Part shown: positions 6,989 through 12,416 of the stretch, piece after piece | Position numbering within the stretch: the first letter of the stretch is position 1 | Layout: each line of letters starts with the position of its first letter | Source of the DNA: Candidatus Kuenenbacteria bacterium GW2011_GWA2_42_15 | Lineage (GTDB): Bacteria; Patescibacteriota; Patescibacteriia; UBA2196; GWA2-42-15 | Assembly (NCBI GenBank): GCA_000998185.1 | Contig: LCCW01000005.1 | Span: 1-23,633 of the forward strand | Direction: 5' to 3' | Length of the DNA stretch: 23,633 nt | Notes under the pieces: model-generated | What the model saw: the letters and a program-made list of their open reading frames with translations, nothing else | Databases searched by the model: none | What the model was told of the DNA's origin: nothing | Made by a program: the position numbers and the translations under genes

Positions 6989-8443
6989 ATGGCGAGGAAA
7001 TACCGACAACTTTATATCTTTTTGCCAGCGCTTTTAATATTGTTTGCTGCCGCGGTTTTTTTTATGGTGAAAAATTATTACAGCAGCGATGAATTTTTGT
7101 GGCAATATGCGCCCAAAAAATCCTTGGCTTTCGCGGAGTTTGATCTTGCCGACAAAAATTTTATTGATTATTTGGGAAGAAACAGCCAGGCTAAAAAACA
7201 ATTGGAAAAATTTTTACAGGATAACGGTTTGCCGGCGGATATTTGGAAAGCGGAGATTGAAATACAAAAGATAGGATTATTTGTGGTGGAGATACCGGAT
7301 CAAGAGAAAAGAAAAGAACCAGGTTGGGTTGTCAAGAGCCGTGGCAATATTGAGCAGTCAAGCGCTTTTCTCTCGGGTTATTATTATCAGCCCATAGATA
7401 AAAAGACGGCTATTATTGCCAGGTCCAAGGAGGTGATGCAAATGGTAAGAGGGGCGCAGTATTTTTCGGATTTGAATTTCGGGCAACGGAGCAAAGCCGT
7501 AAACGGTTTTGGTTATGGTTTCTTTAGAGCTGAATTTTGGGACAGCACTCGTTTGACGGATGAGGAAAAAAGAATTTTTCATAATAATTTGGCAGCCGAT
7601 GATCAGGGTCTGATTTATTGGCAAGCAGCCATAAACGATAAAGAAGAAATTAATTTTCAAATCAATTTACCATGGGTGTATAGTGACAATAAATTGGCTT
7701 GGCAAAGAGACGTGATGGCTGGTAATATTTTTTACAGTGACAAATCATTGGTGCTGAAACTGGATGGGGTCAAAAATATTTGGGAGACGATAGTCGCTGG
7801 GGCGGAGAGTGAGACGGTGGCTAAGGAAATAGTGGAAACTTATATTAACGACAAATATCAGACGGATATAAGAGAACTGTATACAATTTTTGAACAACCA
7901 GTTGCTTTGGTGGTACGACCGAAAATAAAAATAAAACAGGCAAGTGATCTTATGGATTTGGGAAATAATGATTTTGCCATAGTGAGCAATAAGGTTTTTA
8001 ATATTAATAAAGACCAGGTTGCCTGGAATTTAGAGGCATTAATAAAAAGTTATACGGCTTTTAAGTTTCCAGAAAAGCGTTTGAAGATTTTGATTGATAA
8101 AACCACCGGTTATGAGGTGGTGGCAGACCCAAACAGGCTTGCGTTCACAAAAGAAAATTACGGGCGCGGGGAGATAAAGTTCATTAAGGCGGCTGATTTT
8201 GAGATGGGTTATTTTCTTGGCGATGAAGAAATAATAATTTTCAATTCAACTGACTTGGTGAAAAGGATTTTGGATCAAAAAGAGGCAAGGGCCGGAGGCG
8301 ACGAGCTGGGAGATGCCATCAGTGATTTAATTTTGGATCCAGCAATTCTGGATACGACCTATTTAAGTTTCGCGAAGATAGTCAGTGTTGTTTTTGATGA
8401 CAACGAGAGAAATGGAATTGTGATTAAGGGTATGATTAAATAG
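6989..8443 (+). CDS. Membrane-anchored protein of unknown function
   Basis: This 484-residue protein has a short basic N-terminus (MARKYRQ) and one hydrophobic helix (about 8-27, LYIFLPALLILFAAAVFFMV). The large remainder is probably extracytoplasmic. It is mixed alpha/beta, with WQYAPKKSLAFAEFDL early on and repeated 'APK/F-A-x-F' style strands. The layout (anchor plus long domain built around a protein's own self-comparison of size and fitness) is reminiscent of DUF3352-type proteins, but I cannot confirm a family. I chose the ATG at 6989. The longer frame from a TTG at 6917 only translates the inverted repeat into basic residues. It ends in TAG and stands alone between two noncoding regions. 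Confidence 0.8.
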   Translation: MARKYRQLYIFLPALLILFAAAVFFMVKNYYSSDEFLWQYAPKKSLAFAEFDLADKNFIDYLGRNSQAKKQLEKFLQDNGLPADIWKAEIEIQKIGLFVVEIPDQEKRKEPGWVVKSRGNIEQSSAFLSGYYYQPIDKKTAIIARSKEVMQMVRGAQYFSDLNFGQRSKAVNGFGYGFFRAEFWDSTRLTDEEKRIFHNNLAADDQGLIYWQAAINDKEEINFQINLPWVYSDNKLAWQRDVMAGNIFYSDKSLVLKLDGVKNIWETIVAGAESETVAKEIVETYINDKYQTDIRELYTIFEQPVALVVRPKIKIKQASDLMDLGNNDFAIVSNKVFNINKDQVAWNLEALIKSYTAFKFPEKRLKILIDKTTGYEVVADPNRLAFTKENYGRGEIKFIKAADFEMGYFLGDEEIIIFNSTDLVKRILDQKEARAGGDELGDAISDLILDPAILDTTYLSFAKIVSVVFDDNERNGIVIKGMIK

Positions 8444-8554
8444 GAAGCGAACGACGGACAGCGGGTTTCAGTTGGGCCAATAGATTTTTATTTTTAGTTG
8501 AGAATAAAGAAAATAACGGCTGTTTTGTTTAGGATGGTTTGGTGGTCGGACGCT

Positions 8555-8563
8555 TGTGGATAA
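8555..8563 (-). promoter_or_regulatory. Consensus DnaA box (TTATCCACA)
   Basis: A perfect 9-mer DnaA box lies on the minus strand, 59 nt upstream of the -35 element of the noncoding RNA promoter. A second match to the TTATNCACA consensus (TTATTCACA) lies on the plus strand at 8677-8685, just after the predicted transcription start. No dnaA or dnaN gene is nearby, so an origin is not claimed. The rest of 8444-8620 holds nothing recognisable. Confidence 0.35.
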
Positions 8564-8622
8564 CTAGAGAGTAAATTTCAGGGCGGCAAAAAACTATTGA
8601 TAAAGAATATTGTTTTGCGGCT

Positions 8623-8651
8623 TTGACGGGCAGGGTGGATTATGCTATAAT
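8623..8651 (+). promoter_or_regulatory. Strong sigma-70-type promoter TTGACG-17-TATAAT
   Basis: TTGACG at 8623-8628 and a perfect TATAAT at 8646-8651 have the optimal 17-nt spacing. This is the best promoter in the window. The predicted start is near 8658, and no credible ORF follows before the terminator at 9038-9060. Confidence 0.8.
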
Positions 8652-8657
8652 TAGAGC

Positions 8658-9060
8658 GTAAGTGTTTTAGGGGCATTTATTCACAGTAGAGGTTAGATGT
8701 TCCAAAGGTAAAATAAAAAGCAAAAACAAAAAATTTGGAATATTTATTCTTTACTGTTCGTAAGAGGTTTCTGGAGGCACGAGAACCTGTTTCAAAAAAA
8801 CATAAAACAAAAACAAAAAGGTAACTTTTTATCTCATAAAGATAGAGAGATTGCCAGAAGAACGGTAGAGAATAAAACGCTTTTTGACAAATCGGCCCGA
8901 AAAGCATTTTATCCCTAATAAGGAAAATCTTGGCCGCGCACCACCACCTGAATTTTTAAAAAAGAATTCAGATGCCGGTGCGCTCCAAGTCCCATTAGGG
9001 ATTTGGGGGCGTACAACCTCACTTATCAATTTTAATTGGGGGCTTGTCGCCCCCTTTTTT
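8658..9060 (+). ncRNA. Candidate structured noncoding RNA (~400 nt), family not recognised
   Basis: A strong promoter, dense secondary structure and an intrinsic terminator bound a region with no credible ORF. Visible helices include ACAGTA/TACTGT (8683-8688 with 8752-8757), TTCCAAA/TTTGGAA (8700-8706 with 8734-8740), an AAAACGCTTTT/AAAAGCATTTT hairpin (8874-8884 with 8900-8910), and a nested rod. The rod is ATCCCTAAT/ATTAGGGAT (8911-8919 with 8994-9002), CTTGG/CCAAG (8929-8933 with 8985-8989), GCGCACC/GGTGCGC (8936-8942 with 8977-8983) and CTGAATT/AATTCAG (8948-8954 with 8965-8971). GAGGTT near the 5' end (8689-8694) can pair with AACCTC near the 3' end (9014-9019). Two A-rich linkers share AAAACAAAAA-type sequence. 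I looked for hallmarks of RNase P RNA, tmRNA, SRP RNA and 6S RNA and did not find them. The exact 5' end is inferred. Confidence 0.7.
9038..9060 (+). terminator. Intrinsic terminator of the candidate noncoding RNA
   Basis: GGGGGC (9038-9043) and GCCCCC (9049-9054) form a 6-bp G/C stem with a 5-nt loop, followed directly by six T. It lies 40 nt upstream of the CCA-enzyme gene and separates the two transcripts. Confidence 0.9.
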
Positions 9061-9100
9061 GTTACTTGAAAAAAGAGCGATAAAAAGCTACGATTATAAT

Positions 9101-9976
9101 ATGAAAAAAGAGAACTTAAAGAAAACGATTAAAACATTGGCGCAGGACGGTTTTTTGGATTGGCTTGTAGAGATAAGAAAAAACGAAGGGGAGGTTTTTT
9201 TGGTTGGCGGAGCGGTGCGCGATGCGCTTATCGGGGATAGAGTAATCAAAGATTATGATTTCATCGTGCGCGGCATAGAGATTGAGAGATTGGGAAAAAT
9301 ATTGGAGAGGTTGGGACGAGTGGAATTGGTGGGAAAAAGTTTTGGTGTATACAAATTTGTACCGATCGGAAAAAAGATGGAAACGGCTTTTGACATTGCC
9401 TTGCCAAGGACGGAAATTTCTTTGGCAACTGGCGGGTACAAAGATTTTAAGGTTAGCTACAATTATAGACTGGACATCAGGGGCGATCTGGGCAGACGAG
9501 ATTTTACGATCAACGCCTTGGCGTGGGATTTAAAAAAAGAAGAGCTGATAGATGAGTTTGGCGGGCTTCTAGACCTGAAGCATAGACAAATTAAAACAGT
9601 GGGCAATGCTTATGAACGATTTGGCGAAGACTATTCGCGGATGCTGCGGGCGATTCGTTTTGCCTGCCAGCTCGGTTATAAAATAGAAGATAATACTTGG
9701 GCGGCTTTGCAAAAATGGATTCAAAAAATAAATGAAGAAAAGGGCGGGGAAAGAATCGTGCCATATGAAATTATCGGTGAGGAGATATTGAAGGCTTTCG
9801 CTGGTAATCCGCTTTCGGCTTTTGGCTTGATGGATAAATCCGGGGCGACGGCGGAGCTTTTGCCAGAGCTTTTAAAAATGAAGAATTGCCCCCAGCCGAA
9901 AAATTGGCACAGCGAGGGCGATGTGTGGGAACACACGAGATTGTGTTTGAATCAAAATGAAGGAAGAATTAATTAA
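9101..9976 (+). CDS. cca: CCA tRNA nucleotidyltransferase, N-terminal part (frameshifted)
   Basis: This carries the nucleotidyltransferase part of a class II CCA-adding enzyme/poly(A) polymerase-type protein, which completes tRNA 3' CCA ends. Motifs are VFLVGGAVRDALIG, the catalytic DxD as KDYDFIVRG, GRRDFTINALAWD, and the neck block EDYSRMLRAIRFACQLGY. The frame breaks at TAA 9974-9976, inside an HD domain that begins with GDVWEHTRLCL. The next frame supplies the rest (LFHDVGKP...). Dropping one base in CAAAATG (9954-9960) joins the two. The start at 9101 follows the family; upstream in-frame codons from 9044 read through a terminator. A TATAAT at 9095-9100 abuts the ATG, so a functional promoter there would start transcription inside the gene. 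The role fits tRNAs here that lack encoded CCA. Confidence 0.9.
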   Translation: MKKENLKKTIKTLAQDGFLDWLVEIRKNEGEVFLVGGAVRDALIGDRVIKDYDFIVRGIEIERLGKILERLGRVELVGKSFGVYKFVPIGKKMETAFDIALPRTEISLATGGYKDFKVSYNYRLDIRGDLGRRDFTINALAWDLKKEELIDEFGGLLDLKHRQIKTVGNAYERFGEDYSRMLRAIRFACQLGYKIEDNTWAALQKWIQKINEEKGGERIVPYEIIGEEILKAFAGNPLSAFGLMDKSGATAELLPELLKMKNCPQPKNWHSEGDVWEHTRLCLNQNEGRIN

Positions 9977-10595
9977 CGCGGAATTAGTAATGGCCGTGTT
10001 ATTCCATGATGTGGGTAAGCCGTTTACTATAATCACGCCAGAGAAAGACAAGGCGGATCGCATCAGATTTAATGGGCATGACGAGTTCGGAGCGGATTTG
10101 GCCGAGCAGATTTTTAAGAAACTGAAATTGTCGGCCACGCCTGATTTTGATTTTGATCCGGAGCGGGCGAGCTGGCTCATTCGCAGACATCATTTATTTG
10201 ATACTAAGCCGGCCACAGAAATGAAAAATTCCACTTTGGAAAAATATTTTTTTGACCAGCATTACAGCGGCGAAGATTTGCTAAAGCTTGGATTTGTAGA
10301 CCAATCGTCCTGTATCCAAGAAAACGGCAAAATTGATCTTGGTAATTTCAATACTGTGGTCAAAAGAATTAAAGAGCTCAAAAAATTGGGCAAGGGCAGA
10401 AATTTGCCCAAGCCTTTGATTAACGGTAATGAAGTGATGAAGATTTTGGGCATTAAACCAGGCAAAAGAGTGGGCAAAATTTTGGAACAATTAAGAGAAA
10501 AACAATTAGCGGGAAAGATAAAGGACAAAGAAGAGGCAAAAAAAGAAATCAAGAAAACAAGAAATCAAGAAAACAAGAAATCAAGAAAACAGTAA
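9957..10595 (+). CDS. HD-domain C-terminal part of the CCA-adding enzyme
   Basis: This 212-residue frame overlaps the end of the nucleotidyltransferase ORF by 20 nt and continues its HD domain. AVLFHDVGKP carries the HD pair, and WLIRRHH and LLKLGFVDQSSC follow. The C-terminal NGNEVMKILGIKPGKRVGKILEQLREKQLAG is the standard end of bacterial CCA enzymes of this type. The protein was therefore probably one polypeptide of about 498 residues. Its own ATG and the overlap would also allow a naturally split, translationally coupled pair. The last ~18 codons are an exact three-unit 16-nt tandem repeat giving a Lys/Asn/Gln-rich tail that is not part of the family. Confidence 0.85.
   Translation: MKEELINAELVMAVLFHDVGKPFTIITPEKDKADRIRFNGHDEFGADLAEQIFKKLKLSATPDFDFDPERASWLIRRHHLFDTKPATEMKNSTLEKYFFDQHYSGEDLLKLGFVDQSSCIQENGKIDLGNFNTVVKRIKELKKLGKGRNLPKPLINGNEVMKILGIKPGKRVGKILEQLREKQLAGKIKDKEEAKKEIKKTRNQENKKSRKQ
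10543..10590 (+). repeat. Tandem repeat, 3 exact copies of a 16-nt unit
   Basis: The unit AAGAAATCAAGAAAAC is repeated three times without change and forms the 3' end of the HD-domain coding sequence. As 16 is not a multiple of three, each copy is read in a different frame. The unit resembles the start of the dispersed repeats at 15133 and 16471. Confidence 0.9.
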
Positions 10596-10699
10596 GCAGA
10601 AATCAGGAATCAGTAATTAGGAGATTGACAGAAAGGTGGCGTTAGCGGAGAAGGCCGCCGTAATTATTATATTGTTGTATTGTTAATTGTTTTTGGTCT

Positions 10700-11731
10700 A
10701 TGAAAATTATTGTGGAGAAAGAGAATATTGGCGAGCGGCTGGACCAGTTTTTACAAGGAAAACTGGATAATTTGTCGCGAGCGCAGATACAAAAAAAGAT
10801 AAAAGCCGGGGAGATTCTAGTCGGCGGCAAGACGGTGGCGCCGCATTATTTTTTAAAGGGCGGAGAACAGATAGAAGGCAAAAGGCAAAAGGCAAAAGGC
10901 AAAGAAGAAAATGAAGAAGGCAAAGGGCAAAGGGTAGAAGGCAAAGAAGAAAATGAAGAAGGCAAAGGGCAAAGGGTAGAAGGCAAGGAGGAGAATGAAA
11001 AAGGAAAAATGAAAAAGGAAAAAGGAAAAAGATTGAGAGTGAAAATAGTCGCGGAAGATAAGGATTTTGTGGTGGTGAATAAGCCAGCTGGGATAGTGGT
11101 GCATCCGGACAACATACATAAAAAAGATACTTTGGTTGATTGGCTAATAAAAAAGTATCCGGAGATCAAAAATATTGGAGAAGACGCGGGCCGGCCCGGT
11201 ATTGTGCACAGGCTGGATAAAGAGGTGTCCGGGCTGATGGTGGCGTCGCGAACGCAGAAAATGTTTGATTGTCTGAAGGAGCAATTTAAAAATAGAAAAA
11301 TAGTCAAGGAATATTCGGCCTTGGTGCATGGCGTTGTTCAAAAAAATGAGGGCACGGTCGGAGCGCCGATCGGAAGATCCAGGGCCAAGGGGACAATGAC
11401 TGCCGGGGTTGCCAATAAAGAGGCCGGGAGAGAGGCTAGAACAGATTATGAGGTTGTGAAAAGATTTAGAAATTTTACCTTATTAAAAATAAGGATTTTT
11501 ACCGGACGGACGCACCAAATCAGGGTGCATATGAAAACCATCGGGCACAGCGTGGTGGGCGATAAAGTCTATGCAACCCGGGATATTAAGAAGAAGGGTA
11601 AAGACGAGGGTTTGAATAGATTGTGGCTTTTTGCCGAGAGATTGTGGTTTAGGGATTTGACAGGCGCGTGGCAGAAATTTGAGATAAAAACACCGAGAGC
11701 ATTAAAGGATTTTTTGGAGAAGATAAAATAA
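10700..11731 (+). CDS. RluA-family 23S rRNA pseudouridine synthase
   Basis: This 343-residue enzyme isomerises uridine to pseudouridine in rRNA. An N-terminal S4 RNA-binding domain (about 1-55: ERLDQFL...LSRAQIQKKIKAGEILVGGK) is followed by the catalytic domain from about residue 112. That domain holds KPAGIVVHP and the catalytic motif GIVHRLDKEVSGLMV (Asp173), then FTGRTHQIRVHM. The subtype (RluD, RluC and so on) cannot be fixed. Residues 61-111 are an added Lys/Glu/Gly-rich segment made of 14-residue repeats, placed exactly at the domain linker. The leader is AT-rich without Shine-Dalgarno, 104 nt after the HD fragment. The guanylate kinase gene follows by 15 nt. Confidence 0.93.
   Translation: MKIIVEKENIGERLDQFLQGKLDNLSRAQIQKKIKAGEILVGGKTVAPHYFLKGGEQIEGKRQKAKGKEENEEGKGQRVEGKEENEEGKGQRVEGKEENEKGKMKKEKGKRLRVKIVAEDKDFVVVNKPAGIVVHPDNIHKKDTLVDWLIKKYPEIKNIGEDAGRPGIVHRLDKEVSGLMVASRTQKMFDCLKEQFKNRKIVKEYSALVHGVVQKNEGTVGAPIGRSRAKGTMTAGVANKEAGREARTDYEVVKRFRNFTLLKIRIFTGRTHQIRVHMKTIGHSVVGDKVYATRDIKKKGKDEGLNRLWLFAERLWFRDLTGAWQKFEIKTPRALKDFLEKIK
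10898..11008 (+). repeat. In-frame 42-nt coding tandem repeat (2.6 copies)
   Basis: Residues 67-80 and 81-94 of the pseudouridine synthase are identical copies of GKEENEEGKGQRVE, and 95-103 begin a third copy. The DNA is purine-only over long stretches (GGCAAAGGGCAAAGGG and similar). It is preceded by shorter AAGGCAA units at 10876-10900. The period is a multiple of three, so copy-number change keeps the frame. Confidence 0.9.
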
Positions 11732-11746
11732 GTTTTACAAAAAAAT

Positions 11747-12319
11747 ATGAAAAAAGATCAAGGAAAAATTATTATTATCTCCGGGCCGTCGGGATCGGGA
11801 CAAGACGCGATTATTGAGGGATTGGCAAAGAGAGGCGTGTTGTTTGAGCGCGTTATTACGACGGTAACGAGAAAGCCAAGAAAGGGAGAGCGGCAGGGCA
11901 AGCCCTATTATTTTATTTCAGCGGCAGAGTTTCAGAGGAAATTGGCCAACAATGAATTTGTGGAGTGGGCCATAGTCTACGGTGATTATCGCGGATGTAC
12001 TACTGAAGAATTAAAGAGAGTCAAGGAAAGCGGCAAAATCGGGGTGTGGAAGGTGGACACCCAGGGAGCGGTAGCTTTAAAGAAGAAAATACCGGAGGTA
12101 ATTACCGTTTACATAAAGCCGCCGTCAGTTGAAGCGGCAGTTGAAAGAATCCGCGCTAGAGGGCTGGACAGCGAGGATGAAATCCAAAAAAGAAGGGTAT
12201 TGATTGAAGAATATTTAAAACCGGAGCATGACAAAAAATTTGATTATATCGTGATCAATAATAATGGCAGGCTGGAAGAGGCGGTGAACGAAGTGATTAA
12301 AATAATTGGGGGGGAATAA
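11747..12319 (+). CDS. gmk: Guanylate kinase with non-canonical P-loop
   Basis: This 190-residue protein matches guanylate kinase (GMP + ATP to GDP + ADP) along its length. GMP-binding and lid blocks are present: TVTRKPRKGERQGKPYYFIS, EFVEWAIVYGDYRG, KVDTQGAVALKK, and RIRARGLDSEDEIQKR. The Walker A loop reads GPSGSGQDAI in place of GPSGxGK(S/T), so the ATP-phosphate-binding Lys and the following Ser/Thr are Gln and Asp. The codons are CAA and GAC, so no single-base change restores both. The rest of the protein is intact and under clear coding constraint. Reduced activity, a changed phosphate donor, or a lineage-specific P-loop are possible. It is cotranscribed with the pseudouridine synthase (15-nt gap), and a terminator follows. 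Confidence 0.9.
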   Translation: MKKDQGKIIIISGPSGSGQDAIIEGLAKRGVLFERVITTVTRKPRKGERQGKPYYFISAAEFQRKLANNEFVEWAIVYGDYRGCTTEELKRVKESGKIGVWKVDTQGAVALKKKIPEVITVYIKPPSVEAAVERIRARGLDSEDEIQKRRVLIEEYLKPEHDKKFDYIVINNNGRLEEAVNEVIKIIGGE

Positions 12320-12338
12320 TAATTGAACGATTTTGATT

Positions 12339-12370
12339 AAAACACAGCCGGGAGACGGGCAGTGTTTTAT
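12339..12370 (+). terminator. Intrinsic terminator after guanylate kinase
   Basis: AAAACAC (12339-12345) pairs with GTGTTTT (12362-12368), and a short inner stem GCC/GGC is enclosed. The 3' arm supplies the T-run. It closes the cca-pseudouridine synthase-gmk transcript. Confidence 0.7.
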
Positions 12371-12393
12371 AAATTATTTTTTTCTGTTATAAT
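12365..12393 (+). promoter_or_regulatory. Promoter for the oxidoreductase operon (TTTTAT-17-TATAAT)
   Basis: A perfect TATAAT at 12388-12393 has a weak -35 (TTTTAT, 12365-12370) at 17 nt, overlapping the upstream terminator. The predicted start near 12400 gives a leader of about 17 nt with no Shine-Dalgarno sequence before the ATG at 12417. Confidence 0.55.
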
Positions 12394-12416
12394 ACCAATC
12401 AGACTGATAAATTCGT

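Noticed and set aside
8444..8690. Replication origin
   Set aside because: Only two DnaA-box matches, no AT-rich repeat cluster, and no dnaA, dnaN or rpmH nearby.
8658..9060. RNase P RNA or tmRNA as identity of the structured RNA
   Set aside because: No GAGGAAAGUCC-type or ACAGAA-type RNase P cores, no tag reading frame, and no tRNA-like 3' end with CCA.
8677..9069. Small ORFs on both strands within the candidate noncoding RNA
   Set aside because: They lack recognisable domains, overlap each other and follow the paired stems; the promoter and terminator architecture explains the region better.
9044..9100. Upstream extension of the CCA enzyme starting inside the terminator
   Set aside because: The 19 extra residues derive from the terminator stem and spacer and do not belong to the family; the ATG at 9101 fits.
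9095..9100. TATAAT as promoter of the CCA enzyme
   Set aside because: It abuts the ATG, so transcription would start inside the gene, and the nearest -35-like TTGAAA is 23 nt away.
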